Source: JBMOPD01 sp049323615
GTDB taxonomy: Bacteria; Bacillota; Desulfotomaculia; Desulfotomaculales; Desulfocucumaceae
Assembly: GCA_049323615.1 (NCBI GenBank)
Contig: JBMOPD010000019.1
Coordinates: 16,546 to 80,545 of the forward strand
Direction of reading: 5' to 3'
DNA: 64,000 nucleotides
Positions within the stretch are counted from its first letter, which is position 1, and each line of letters opens with the position of its first letter. Shown piece after piece: positions 23,901 through 32,724 of the stretch. Made by a program: the position numbers and the translations under genes. The notes beneath the pieces were generated by a model. It had not been told where the DNA came from. It did not search any database and saw only the letters and a list, made by a program, of their open reading frames with translations.

Positions 23901-25403
23901 ATGATAAGGTTAATCAGGCAGGGCTTCAGGGCTCAGATGGTTATTGTGGTGACCGTGCTCCTGCTGATACCTGTGATAGTCTTATTCTATGACATATTTT
24001 TCCTGGAAAGGTCCGAGGATGTTCTTTTAACCAACTCTGAAAAAAAATTATCCGGCATTGCCGATTCGATGGCCAGTCAGATATATGAAAAAATTAATAT
24101 AAAAAATGGCAATGGCGGCAACGGACACGACTTTAACCTGGTCATGAAGCAGGCCTTTGATGAAGTGGCCGTCCCCATGTCAAGAAGCTATAACGGTGTC
24201 CGCCTGTGTATGTACATCGTGGAAACAGACAAAATTTATATACACGGTTTTATCCATGAATATAAAATAAGGCCCCCCGAAGAGCAAATTGCACGGGAAA
24301 AACGCATCCGCAACGAAGCAGCCGCCGGGATCAGCGCCGTGGTTTCCAGCGGCATCCCAATAACCAGGGTGGGCAAGACCTGGGATGACAATTTTCTGGA
24401 ATGTCTGGTGCCGATTGTCAATCACTCCAAAATAGTGGCCGTGGTTTGGGCGGAGGAACGCATCCACCCGGCATTCGCCCAAAGCCGGAATGCCCGCAAG
24501 ATTATCATGTATGTAATCGCTTTTCTGTTTATCTCCGGTATCGCGGGCACCATGCTGGCCACCAACCGGGTCAGCGCCAGGGTGGAAGAGATAAAAATAG
24601 GCCTTAAGGAAATTGAAGGGGACTTTGACAGAAGGATTCCCCCCATGGCGGGGGACCTGGGTGAAATATCAGCGGCCATAAACAAGATGGCCCAGGGGCT
24701 GGCCGAAAAGAAACAGCTGGAAGAGCAGCTTAAAAGATCCGAGGGACTGGCCACCCTCGGCAGGCTGGTGGCCGATATCGCCCATGAGCTGCGCAATCCG
24801 ATGTGTGTCATTCAGGCCACCACCGAGTTGATCGCAGAAGAGATTACCAAAAACAACATCCCGGATATGGATGAACATATCAAAATGGTCACCGCCCAGC
24901 TGGAGCGCCTCAACACATTATCCGCCCAATTGCTGGATTTCGGGCGCAGCGAGGGTTACCGGGTGGAAAACCTGGACCTGAACGAAGCAGTCAGGGAAGT
25001 CATCCAGTACATTCAGCCCCTGACTGATAAAAGCAATATCAGCCTCAACCTCTGCCAGGATGATGGCATTAAAACTTTTCAGGGCAACCGGGAAAAGCTG
25101 CACCAGGTATTCATCAATATAATTATGAACGCCATCCAGGCCATGCCCGGGGGCGGAACACTGGACATAAAAACCTTTCAGCCCCGGGAAGATAAAATAT
25201 GCGTAACCATACGGGACTATGGCATAGGCATTAAAAAGGACAGCATACCGCAAATATTTGAACCTTTCTACACCGAGAAAAATGGAGGCACCGGCCTGGG
25301 CCTGGCCATAAGTCAGGAGATAATAAAAATTCACCGGGGGTCCATTGATATAGACAGTGAACCCGGAAAAGGAACCACTTTCACAATTTGTTTTCCCGTT
25401 TGA
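23901..25403 (+). CDS. Sensor histidine kinase with extracytoplasmic sensing domain
   Basis: 500 residues. A membrane helix at about 11-32, a ~165-residue extracytoplasmic domain, a second helix at about 200-220, then a HAMP linker, a HisKA helix with HELRNP (phospho-acceptor His295) and a GHKL ATPase domain: NIIMNAIQAMPGG (N box), DYGIGI (G1), EPFYTEKNGGTGLGLAIS (F/G2). It should autophosphorylate on sensing an external signal and pass phosphate to the receiver encoded 51 bp downstream. The neighbourhood (TSUP permease, CBS) suggests that the signal is an anion or the state of the transporter. GGAGG precedes ATG. Confidence 0.92.
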   Translation: MIRLIRQGFRAQMVIVVTVLLLIPVIVLFYDIFFLERSEDVLLTNSEKKLSGIADSMASQIYEKINIKNGNGGNGHDFNLVMKQAFDEVAVPMSRSYNGVRLCMYIVETDKIYIHGFIHEYKIRPPEEQIAREKRIRNEAAAGISAVVSSGIPITRVGKTWDDNFLECLVPIVNHSKIVAVVWAEERIHPAFAQSRNARKIIMYVIAFLFISGIAGTMLATNRVSARVEEIKIGLKEIEGDFDRRIPPMAGDLGEISAAINKMAQGLAEKKQLEEQLKRSEGLATLGRLVADIAHELRNPMCVIQATTELIAEEITKNNIPDMDEHIKMVTAQLERLNTLSAQLLDFGRSEGYRVENLDLNEAVREVIQYIQPLTDKSNISLNLCQDDGIKTFQGNREKLHQVFINIIMNAIQAMPGGGTLDIKTFQPREDKICVTIRDYGIGIKKDSIPQIFEPFYTEKNGGTGLGLAISQEIIKIHRGSIDIDSEPGKGTTFTICFPV

Positions 25404-25454
25404 TTCTTGCCGGGGAGCATGAGGGTGAACAATCGCCGGAGGAGGCAATTGGAA

Positions 25455-25835
25455 ATGGCGGAAGCCAGGGTTTTAATCATCGACGATGAAAAGGGTATGC
25501 GGTGGGCACTGGAAAAAGCCTTGCAAAGCGAAGGCTATGACGTTATTACCGTTGACAACGGCTATGACGGCATATCGGTGCTTGATCAATCTTCCGTTTC
25601 GCTTATCCTGCTTGACTATAAAATGCCTGAACTGGACGGCCTGGAGACCTTGCTGAGAATAAAGCAGAACCATCCGCACATCCCGGTTATTTTCATGACC
25701 GCCTTCAGCAGCATGCCAACGGCCCTGGAGGCAATAAAACGGGGAGCCGTGGGCTACATTACCAAGCCCTTCCAGTTGGGCGACCTGAAGTCAGCTATAC
25801 GGAGAGCCATTGATCAGTCGGTCTTTGTCAATTGA
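25455..25835 (+). CDS. Single-domain response regulator (CheY-like receiver)
   Basis: 126 residues, a lone receiver domain: acidic pair IIDDEKG at the start, phospho-acceptor Asp54 in LLDYKMPELDG, the conserved threonine in FMTAFSS and lysine in YITKPFQ. It has no output domain, so it must act through a partner protein, as Spo0F does, rather than bind DNA itself. I chose ATG at 25455; an in-frame start at 25407 would add 16 residues of Arg-rich sequence and overlap nothing. It directly follows the kinase gene. Confidence 0.85.
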   Translation: MAEARVLIIDDEKGMRWALEKALQSEGYDVITVDNGYDGISVLDQSSVSLILLDYKMPELDGLETLLRIKQNHPHIPVIFMTAFSSMPTALEAIKRGAVGYITKPFQLGDLKSAIRRAIDQSVFVN

Positions 25836-25871
25836 CTCACTATAAAAAAATATATAGAGGGGGGACGCGTC

Positions 25872-26684
25872 ATGTTGAAAGCAAAGGAAGTGCGGACAGC
25901 TCTGTACCGGCCTGTGCAGGTGTGTTTAGTGTGCCTTTTAGCCCTGGCTCTGGCGCTTACTCTGTTCCCCCGGGTTTCTGCCGCCGGCATACTGGACATA
26001 AATGATCCCCAGGTCGATTCTTCATCCCTCTTTTCCGGGGCCAAGCTGACCTTTTCCGGCAGTGTTGACGAAGAATGCGATGTTATTATAAAAGTTGTCG
26101 GCCCGGGTAAAAAGGTGGTTTTGGGCAACGACGGGCTGGTTCCGTCCCACTACTCCGTGGTGGATAACCTGCCGCGCCAGTATAAGATACTGAGCTCCTG
26201 CGGTATTAACGATATTGCTCCGGAAATTAAAAACACCCTGGGCCTGACAAATGATTTCAGCGTACTGAGAAACAAGGCGGTTGCATATTTACAGTGGGAT
26301 GAAAAGAAGGTGCCGCAGACCGGACCGGAACGCGAAAAGCAGATAAACAAGGCTATCCTTGTAAATGAACAAAATGGTCACTACAGGTTCATAGAGAACA
26401 GTATACAAATAGAGGGCGGTGAATTTAAAGGCACTCTCCATGTGGGGCGCCGGGAGTACAGCCCCCGGATGCAGGTACAGGTTATTGCGCTCAAGGATAA
26501 CGTGGTAGTTGACCAAAAAATTCAAACCGTCAGCGTGCCGCTGAATTTCTTCACCAGGCCCATTGATATAGAAAAAGAACCTTTCCTCTTCACAGGCATA
26601 TTCTTTTGCCTGACCATACTGGCCGTAACCGGCGTTGATGAAATAATCGGCAGGAGAGCCCGGACGGCCTTTACAAACAGCTGA
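25872..26684 (+). CDS. Membrane-anchored extracytoplasmic protein, TIGR02186/Alph_Pro_TM-like
   Basis: 270 residues: signal sequence (LLALALALTLFPRVSAAG), a long beta-rich extracytoplasmic domain with LFSGAKLTFSGSVDEECDVI and VVGPGKKVVLGNDGLV, and a C-terminal hydrophobic helix (FTGIFFCLTILAVTGV) before a basic tail. The arrangement (sugar-like beta domain between a signal peptide and a C-terminal anchor) and the S-G-x-x-L-x-x-x-G-S pattern recall the TIGR02186 proteins often encoded next to TauE/SafE permeases; this match is from memory and moderate. It follows the response regulator and is probably part of the same permease-sensing system. Confidence 0.6.
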   Translation: MLKAKEVRTALYRPVQVCLVCLLALALALTLFPRVSAAGILDINDPQVDSSSLFSGAKLTFSGSVDEECDVIIKVVGPGKKVVLGNDGLVPSHYSVVDNLPRQYKILSSCGINDIAPEIKNTLGLTNDFSVLRNKAVAYLQWDEKKVPQTGPEREKQINKAILVNEQNGHYRFIENSIQIEGGEFKGTLHVGRREYSPRMQVQVIALKDNVVVDQKIQTVSVPLNFFTRPIDIEKEPFLFTGIFFCLTILAVTGVDEIIGRRARTAFTNS

Positions 26685-26742
26685 TTATCTGATAAGATAA
26701 TTGTGAATGTATGTACATAAGTTCTGAAAGGGAGTTAATAAA

Positions 26743-26964
26743 TTGTCTGACGACAGTACTGTTTCCCGGATACTCAGTAACAGGGAAAAGCAGTTGATAA
26801 AATTTATAAGGGAACTGGGATGGGGAGAAGTAAGAATACGTGTTGAAAACGGCCAGCCCGTACTGATATACGAAGCCATCAAAACTGTAAGGCTGGACGA
26901 CCAGGGGCCGAATGTGCCCCGGAAACCGGCCAGCCGCAAAACCACCACAGGCACCGCCCTTTAG
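26743..26964 (+). CDS. DUF2292 small protein
   Basis: 73 residues. ILSNREKQLIKFIRELGWGE followed by VRIRVENGQPVLIYEAIKTVRL is the DUF2292 pattern (helix, then a beta hairpin). Function unknown; such proteins are frequent in Firmicute sulfate reducers and acetogens. Start is TTG at 26743 with AAAGGGAG upstream. The tail is Lys/Thr rich and disordered. Confidence 0.75.
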   Translation: MSDDSTVSRILSNREKQLIKFIRELGWGEVRIRVENGQPVLIYEAIKTVRLDDQGPNVPRKPASRKTTTGTAL

Positions 26965-27087
26965 CCCGGATGACGGGTGTTGATAACCTGGAAAAGCCAT
27001 GTACTTGTGGCTTTTTATTTTTTATTGGTTGCCGGCCATGGAGGATTTTTCTTCTATATTGGAGAAAATAAATTGGGGGGTGAAAAG

Positions 27088-27447
27088 GTGGCAAAAACAT
27101 CTAAGGTTGAAGAGGCGCTGGAAAAGTGTATTGAGCTGGGAAAGATCCTTGCCCAGACAGATGAATACAGGGAAGTGAAAAAGGCCGAGCAAAACCTGCT
27201 GCATGATGCCGAGGCCCGCAGGCTGGTGGAAGATTTACAGAAATTGCAGCAGGAACAGCTTAAAAAGCAGATGGCCGGAATGGAAATTTCGGAAGAAGAA
27301 AAAAAGAAAATGTTTGAAACCGAACGGACCGCCATCCAGCATCCGGTGGTAAGGGCTTCCCACATGGCCAACGCCGGCTTTCAGGATCTGATGAAGGAAA
27401 TAAGCAATAAAATCCGTGAGGGTATAAGGCTTTACTCTGAAAAATAA
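27088..27447 (+). CDS. YlbF/YmcA family protein
   Basis: 119 residues, almost wholly helical: KVEEALEKCIELGKILAQTD, EYREVKKAEQNLLHD, then a charged coiled stretch and IQHPVVRASHMANAGFQDLM. This fits the Com_YlbF family, which in Bacillus is linked to RNA turnover, competence and sporulation. GTG at 27088 follows GGGGGGTG at proper spacing; an upstream ATG would add a hydrophobic stretch without a ribosome site. It ends the plus-strand cluster before a bidirectional terminator. Confidence 0.75.
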   Translation: MAKTSKVEEALEKCIELGKILAQTDEYREVKKAEQNLLHDAEARRLVEDLQKLQQEQLKKQMAGMEISEEEKKKMFETERTAIQHPVVRASHMANAGFQDLMKEISNKIREGIRLYSEK

Positions 27448-27503
27448 GCCGCCAGCGTCAGCGGTAAGCTTTCAGCTTTTGAGCAATTGTCATAGTGAGA
27501 AAC

Positions 27504-27534
27504 AAAAAATCAGGAAACTTAATCCTGATTTTTT
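27504..27534. terminator. Bidirectional terminator between ylbF-like gene and hdrB
   Basis: AAAAAATCAGGA and TCCTGATTTTTT form a perfect 12-bp stem around AACTTAA, with A- and T-runs on both sides, between two convergent genes. Confidence 0.9.
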
Positions 27535-27571
27535 ATATTTACTTCTTCTTTCATCTAAATTCTCCGCTTCT

Positions 27572-28453
27572 CTATGATTTAATCCCGAATTGCGCCAGAA
27601 CTTCCGTGGGCGATACTATATTGTATTTCAGCGCCCAGGTGGCCGGCGGAAGGTCGAAGGCCACAGCCATCAGCTGGGTGAGGAAAAGGACCGGCATGGG
27701 AGTTTCCAGGTTATAATGCTTCTTAACCATACCCTGATATGCGTCAAGGTTCATCTGGCACATGGGACAGGGAGTGACCATGAGCTGGGCCTGGTCCTCA
27801 AGGGCGCTCTTGATGATGTTGTACCCGGACTCCGTGGTAATTTCCGGCCTGGTCAGGGAATGGGAGCTGCCGCAGCAGCGCGCCTTCATGGGGAACTTAA
27901 CGGGAGTGGCGCCCAGGGCTTCTATAATCTTATCCAAAAATACCGGCTGCTCGGGATCATCAAAGCTCCAGGGGAGTACCCGGGGAGTCTGGCATCCCAC
28001 GTAGCCGGCCACCCTCAGCCCGGTAAGGGGTTTCCTGACCATGGAGCGGATTTTGTCAAGGCCGACATCGTTGACTAATACCTCGATGATCTGGCGCACC
28101 TTTAACGTCCCCTTATACTTCAGCCCGGCGGACCTCAGGGCTTCATTGGCCATGGCCCGGAAATGTTTATCCTCCTGGAATTTTTTGTTGGCCAGGGCCA
28201 GGTTCATGTAGCAGGAACTGCACGGCACGATCACATCAAACCGCTTTGGCTCGGCCAGGGCCAGATTACGGGCGGCCAGCACCTGGGCCGGGTAATCGCC
28301 GACTACGCCCGAGGCCACGGTGGCCCCACAGCAGCTCCAGTCGGGGATCTCCTCAAGGCCCATGTACAGAGCATCGGCAACCGCCTCAAAGGATTTCAGG
28401 TACGGAACAGCTGCTCCCTCCATAGAACAGCCCGGGTAAAAGCTGTATCTCAT
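27572..28453 (-). CDS. hdrB: Heterodisulfide reductase subunit B-like protein (HdrB) of the Qmo system
   Basis: 293 residues with two CCG domains: DWSCCGATVAS with PCSSCYMNL, and ARCCGSSHSL with TPCPMCQMNL, preceded by YPGCS and GYVGCQTPR. The two CX(n)CCGX(n)CXXC motifs bind the non-cubane [4Fe-4S] pair of HdrB. In Gram-positive sulfate reducers HdrBC takes the place of the membrane QmoC and probably passes electrons between a thiol/quinone-side donor and QmoAB, then to AprAB. It overlaps hdrC by one base (stop/start shared) and ends the locus. Confidence 0.9.
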   Translation of the reverse strand: MRYSFYPGCSMEGAAVPYLKSFEAVADALYMGLEEIPDWSCCGATVASGVVGDYPAQVLAARNLALAEPKRFDVIVPCSSCYMNLALANKKFQEDKHFRAMANEALRSAGLKYKGTLKVRQIIEVLVNDVGLDKIRSMVRKPLTGLRVAGYVGCQTPRVLPWSFDDPEQPVFLDKIIEALGATPVKFPMKARCCGSSHSLTRPEITTESGYNIIKSALEDQAQLMVTPCPMCQMNLDAYQGMVKKHYNLETPMPVLFLTQLMAVAFDLPPATWALKYNIVSPTEVLAQFGIKS

Positions 28454-29049
28454 TACCTAACCTCCTTTTTCATCTGTTCCTGGGCAAATTCAATAATTTC
28501 ACGCACACCCTTTACTCCCTTTATTGTCTTGGGGGGCTTTAAGGGAATCCGGCTGTGCATTACCATATTCATTCCCAGTTCCCTCATTTCAAAGCCTTTT
28601 CTGATTTCGCTTATTCCCCGCTTAAGGTAATACCTGGCCATCAGGCCGCCCTCGAACACCCGGCCCCTGCTTATTATCTCCTGCCAGAAGGACTGGTAGA
28701 AAGTGGCCTGGGGCGGGCTGGTATAACCAAGCCTGATGGCGTAACTCTTCAGGTCATGCATCACGTCCACCAGGGGGATGCCCCTGGGGCAGCGGACCTT
28801 GCACATAAGGCAGGTGCTGCACATCCACATGGTGTTGGCGTTGAAAAATTCTTCCCTCTTCCCCGTTCTCATAAGAAGAAACAGCTCACGGGGGGAACAG
28901 TCCATCTCCTTCCTCGTAGCGCACGATACATCACACATTCCACACTGCATACATTTTTTAATGTAGCGGCCGTTTTCCAGGGCGTAAATTTCCTTGGCAA
29001 ATGTGGTCTCGTACTTTAACGGCCCGGAGGAAACATTACGGTCACTCAT
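28453..29049 (-). CDS. hdrC: Heterodisulfide reductase subunit C-like ferredoxin (HdrC)
   Basis: 198 residues with two ferredoxin motifs, CMQCGMCDVSCATRKEMDC and CSTCLMCKVRCPRGIPLV, in an all-helical frame, and no membrane helices. HdrC carries two [4Fe-4S] clusters that link HdrB to the flavin subunits (here QmoA and QmoB). An AAAGGAG site lies before ATG at 29049. It is separated from qmoB by 178 bp that hold a hairpin and a palindromic operator-like site, so hdrCB may have its own promoter. Confidence 0.9.
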   Translation of the reverse strand: MSDRNVSSGPLKYETTFAKEIYALENGRYIKKCMQCGMCDVSCATRKEMDCSPRELFLLMRTGKREEFFNANTMWMCSTCLMCKVRCPRGIPLVDVMHDLKSYAIRLGYTSPPQATFYQSFWQEIISRGRVFEGGLMARYYLKRGISEIRKGFEMRELGMNMVMHSRIPLKPPKTIKGVKGVREIIEFAQEQMKKEVR

Positions 29050-29127
29050 ATCTCTACTCCTTTGGCCAAAATGTTTTTACTCCGTCTTTGAACCTGACGC
29101 ATCTCCCGGTTTAACCACAGGCTGCAT

Positions 29128-29145
29128 AATGAATAGTTATTCATT
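29128..29145. promoter_or_regulatory. Palindrome AATGAATAGTTATTCATT upstream of hdrC
   Basis: An 8-2-8 inverted repeat 79 bp before the hdrC start. Its TGAATA/TATTCA halves resemble the FadR(YsiA)-type TetR operator and the site before the thiolase gene at 62087-62104. Regulator unknown. Confidence 0.45.
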
Positions 29146-29162
29146 GTTTTAGAAAGGAGTCA

Positions 29163-29182
29163 GGACGGCCGCGAGGCCGTCC
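29163..29182 (-). terminator. Hairpin after qmoB
   Basis: GGACGGCC-GCGA-GGCCGTCC is a perfect 8-bp GC stem about 45 bp beyond the qmoB stop. Only a weak T-rich tail follows on the minus strand, so termination may be partial. Confidence 0.5.
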
Positions 29183-29227
29183 CTTAAACTATCAGGTTCA
29201 GTAACATACTGCTTTTATCCGGTCTCA

Positions 29228-31477
29228 TTAGAACCCTTTCATCGGGTTGGGGCCCAGTTGGTCAATCTTCTCCGCAAAATCGCCGATTATCTTGGGTATC
29301 TTGTCATAGTCCATGATGCTTACCTCCACCATGGACACCCGTTCAGACTCCAGTCCCAGCCTGTCCAGAGTCTCGGAAACCTTGGACAGCCTTACCCCGG
29401 CCAGTTCACTGCCCTTCATGAAATGGCACTGGTAGTCGTCCCCGTGCTTGCAGCCCATCAGGAGAACGCCGTCAATACCCCTCGACATGGCGTCGTTAAC
29501 CCAGATCAGGTTCAGCGACCCCAGGCAGCGCACCGGTATGACCCGCACCCACTTGCTGTACTGGAGGCGGTTGATGCCTGCCATATCCAGGGCCGGGATG
29601 GCGTCGTTCTCACAGGCAAAGATAAGAATCCTCGGCTTTTCCTCGTCCTCTTCGGGCACCTCGATGGCCTTCAGCATGTTGCCGATCATGGGCACCGAGT
29701 AGTTCTTGAAGGAAATGATGCGCTCCGGGCAGGCCCCCATGCAGGTGCCGCACCTTCTGCAGCGGGTGGGATTGGGCAGGGGGTTGGCCTTGGCGTCCTC
29801 GTTGATTGCGCCGAAGGGGCATTCCTCGGTGCAGCGCTTGCACTGGGTGCAGCGGCTCATCTGGAAGTCCGGGAATGAAAGGTCTCCGGACCGCGGGTGC
29901 ACCGCCATACCCCGGGCGGTCATCTCCACGCACTGGATGGCCTTAAGGGCGGCGCCGCTTGCATCCTCCACCGCCTGGGCCATATCCATGGGCCTTCGCA
30001 CGCTGCCGGCGGCATAGATGCCGGTACGGCGGGTCTCGTACGGGAAGCAGATAAAGTGGGAATCCGGGAAGCCGTACTTGAGAGAAGGAAGCTCAGGGCC
30101 CTGCCTGTATTCCAGGTTCAGAATGTTTGATTTAATGATCGGCGCAGAAGCCGGGGCAGGTTCCGCTTCGGCAGCGGCGGCCGCCTCGCTCCCGGCCTCG
30201 GCCGGGGCTTCTTCCCGGCCGCACAGGGCCGGGTCTTCAAAGGCGGTGGTGGGCACCATGCCGTTGGCCAGCACCACCAGGTCAATTTCATCGGCCACGG
30301 TGGGTGAACCCATCAGCAGGTCCCGGGCTTCAATGCTCAGGTTGCCTCCGTCATCGGCCACGCCGGTAACATCGGCTTTTACGAAGATTACCCCTTCGGT
30401 CTGGGCCTTCTTGTAGAAATGCTCGTACTGGCCCGAAGACCTGATGTCCTTGTAAAAGACGTATACCGCAGCCTCGGGGTTTTGCCCCTTGACATAAAGG
30501 GCCTGTTTGATGGACTCCACACAGCACGCCGCCGAGCAGTACGGCAGGTGTTCCTGGTCCCTGGAACCGGCGCACTGGATAAAGGCCACCTTTTGCACGG
30601 CCTTGCCGTCCGAGGGGCGGGCTATGGTTCCCTTGGCCGCCAACTCTTCAAACTGGGCCTGGGTGACCACGTTGGGGGAGATTCCGTATCCCAGGTGCTC
30701 CAGCTTGCCGGGGTCGTAGGGAACGGCCCCGGTGGCCAGGACAATAGCCCCAACCCGCTCGGCAACACTTTCTCCGCCCTGTTTGATTATTACGTCAAAC
30801 ATGCCGGGGGCCCCCGCCGTTTTTTCAATGGCCGCCGATGTATATACCTTGATGTTGGGGTTGTCCGTAATTTCCTTGACCATGCCGGCCAGGCCGGTAT
30901 CCACCGGATCGGTATAGGGGGCGCTTAAGGGAGCTATCTTGTAGCATCTCTTCAGCCAGCCGCCCAGGGAGTCCTCCTTCTCCACCAGCACCACCCGGCT
31001 GCCGGCCCTGGCTGCTTCCAAAGCCGCGGTCATGCCGGTAAGGCCCGCGCCCACCACCATGATGTCCTTGGAAAGGTTTTCGCCCAGGAAGGGCTCGGGC
31101 AGTTCCAGGTTCTTCAACTTGGCCAGGGTTATGCGCAGGTAGTCCTCGGCCATGGCCTGGGTATCCTCATCATCGGGCTCCTGGGTCCAGACCACCCGCT
31201 CCCGCAGGTTGACCCTTTCCACCGCCACCGGGGGGCCGAAATCAAATACATCGTAGTTGACCCGGCCGGAGCAGCCGGCTATAACCACATAGTTTACCTC
31301 TTCGCTCTCAATGTCCTTTTTTATGACCTCCACGCCGTCCCTGCCGCACAGGAAAGCATCGGTTTTACAGATGGGCGCCTTGTATTCCTTGGTGGCCACC
31401 TTAGCGAGGGCATCCATGTCCAGGGCATCACCAATGCCGCATCCCGAACAGATATATACTCCGATTTTTTTAGACAT
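29228..31477 (-). CDS. qmoB: Quinone-interacting oxidoreductase subunit QmoB (HdrA-like flavoprotein with MvhD domain)
   Basis: 749 residues: N-terminal HdrA-type domain (KIGVYICSGCGIGDALD), FAD site MVVGAGLTGMTAALEAA near 143, a substrate/FAD region ending with QCAGSRDQEHLPYCS, a Pro/Ala-rich insert (about 425-455), two ferredoxin motifs (CTQCKRCTEECPFGAI and CRRCGTCMGACPERII) and a C-terminal MvhD domain (FACENDAIPALDMAG, IPVRCLGSLNLIW, GVLLMGCKHGDDYQC). QmoB works with QmoA to bring electrons to APS reductase. It begins three bases after qmoA, an operon arrangement. Confidence 0.93.
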   Translation of the reverse strand: MSKKIGVYICSGCGIGDALDMDALAKVATKEYKAPICKTDAFLCGRDGVEVIKKDIESEEVNYVVIAGCSGRVNYDVFDFGPPVAVERVNLRERVVWTQEPDDEDTQAMAEDYLRITLAKLKNLELPEPFLGENLSKDIMVVGAGLTGMTAALEAARAGSRVVLVEKEDSLGGWLKRCYKIAPLSAPYTDPVDTGLAGMVKEITDNPNIKVYTSAAIEKTAGAPGMFDVIIKQGGESVAERVGAIVLATGAVPYDPGKLEHLGYGISPNVVTQAQFEELAAKGTIARPSDGKAVQKVAFIQCAGSRDQEHLPYCSAACCVESIKQALYVKGQNPEAAVYVFYKDIRSSGQYEHFYKKAQTEGVIFVKADVTGVADDGGNLSIEARDLLMGSPTVADEIDLVVLANGMVPTTAFEDPALCGREEAPAEAGSEAAAAAEAEPAPASAPIIKSNILNLEYRQGPELPSLKYGFPDSHFICFPYETRRTGIYAAGSVRRPMDMAQAVEDASGAALKAIQCVEMTARGMAVHPRSGDLSFPDFQMSRCTQCKRCTEECPFGAINEDAKANPLPNPTRCRRCGTCMGACPERIISFKNYSVPMIGNMLKAIEVPEEDEEKPRILIFACENDAIPALDMAGINRLQYSKWVRVIPVRCLGSLNLIWVNDAMSRGIDGVLLMGCKHGDDYQCHFMKGSELAGVRLSKVSETLDRLGLESERVSMVEVSIMDYDKIPKIIGDFAEKIDQLGPNPMKGF

Positions 31478-31479
31478 AG

Positions 31480-32724
31480 CTAAAGCCCCCTCACTGATTG
31501 AATTGCCTTTAGCGCTGCGGCGGTAGCATCCTGTACCGAAGCGGCAACATCAAGAGGCTTCTTGACGCACCCGGCGGCATAAACCCCGGGGACCCCGGCG
31601 CTTACAAAGCCGTCTTCATCATAAGATACTCCGGCAGGCACCTTCTTTTCAGCCGTGGCCGGGGCCATGCCCGTGGCCAGCACCACCATGTCGAATTTTT
31701 CTTCGGTAAGCTGCTGGTTAAGCTGGTCCTCGGCGACGATTACAAGCTCTCCGGTGTCCGGGTCTTCCATTATCTCGCCGGCCTTCCCCTTGACAAAGGT
31801 GATATTGGTTTCGTTCTGGACCTTTACGTAAAAGTCCTCGTGCTTGCCCCTGGTCCTGATGTCGATATAGTAAATGTAAATCCTGGCGCCGGGATACTGT
31901 TCCCTGACATAGGTGGCCTGCTTCAGCGAAGCCATGCAGCACACCGTGGAGCAGCAGCGCAGGTGGTTCTCATCCCGGGAACCGGCGCACTGGATAAAGG
32001 CAATGCTGCTGATTTCCTTGCCGTCCGAGGGGCGCACAATTTTTCCCCCGGTGGGGCCGTTGACGGCTGCCAGCCTCTCCATCATCACGTTGGTGATCAC
32101 GTTGGGGAACCGGCCGAAGCCGTAGTAGCTGAGCTTTTCGGCATCGTAAGGCTTCCAGCCGGCGGCCCAGACTACAGCCCCCACGTTTAACTTCATGGTC
32201 TTTGCCTTCATGCCCGGCTCGATGGCGCCGTACTGGCAGGCCTCAACGCACTTGCTGCAGCCGGCCTGGCAGGCCTTCGGGTCGATGACATATTTCATCG
32301 GGAAGGCAAACTGGTGGGGCAGGTAGATGGCCTTGGTCTTGTCCAGGCCGTAGTTGAAATCGTTGTCCCTTTCGGCCGGACAGGCTTCCGCGCACTTGCC
32401 GCAGGCGGTGCAGTTTTCATTGACATAACGGGGATTCAGCTTGACGGTTACGTCGAAATTCCCCTCCTGCCCCGAAACGCTCTCCACCTCGGCCATGGTA
32501 AAGTACTTGATGTCCGGGTTGCTTCTGATCCTTTTAAAGTTGATCTCCAAACCGCAGTTAGGGGGACAAAGCTTTGGGAAATACTGGTTTATCTGCGCCA
32601 CCTTGCCGCCCAGATAGGGGTTTTTTTCCACGATATAAACCTGGAAACCCACCTCGGCAGCTTCAATGGCCGCAGTCAGACCGCTTATCCCCCCACCTAC
32701 AACCAAAATGCTTTTGTTTACCAT
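31480..32724 (-). CDS. qmoA: Quinone-interacting oxidoreductase subunit QmoA
   Basis: 414 residues, soluble HdrA-like flavoprotein. FAD P-loop ILVVGGGISGLTAAIEAA near residue 6, LCPPNCGLEINFKRI, two ferredoxin-like motifs (CTACGKCAEACPAE and CQAGCSKCVEACQYGAI), QCAGSRDENHLRCCSTVCC and the closing GVYAAGCVKKPLDVAASVQ. It transfers electrons to AprAB together with QmoB. It lies 322 bp downstream of aprA; a GC hairpin in the gap may attenuate expression. Confidence 0.95.
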   Translation of the reverse strand: MVNKSILVVGGGISGLTAAIEAAEVGFQVYIVEKNPYLGGKVAQINQYFPKLCPPNCGLEINFKRIRSNPDIKYFTMAEVESVSGQEGNFDVTVKLNPRYVNENCTACGKCAEACPAERDNDFNYGLDKTKAIYLPHQFAFPMKYVIDPKACQAGCSKCVEACQYGAIEPGMKAKTMKLNVGAVVWAAGWKPYDAEKLSYYGFGRFPNVITNVMMERLAAVNGPTGGKIVRPSDGKEISSIAFIQCAGSRDENHLRCCSTVCCMASLKQATYVREQYPGARIYIYYIDIRTRGKHEDFYVKVQNETNITFVKGKAGEIMEDPDTGELVIVAEDQLNQQLTEEKFDMVVLATGMAPATAEKKVPAGVSYDEDGFVSAGVPGVYAAGCVKKPLDVAASVQDATAAALKAIQSVRGL

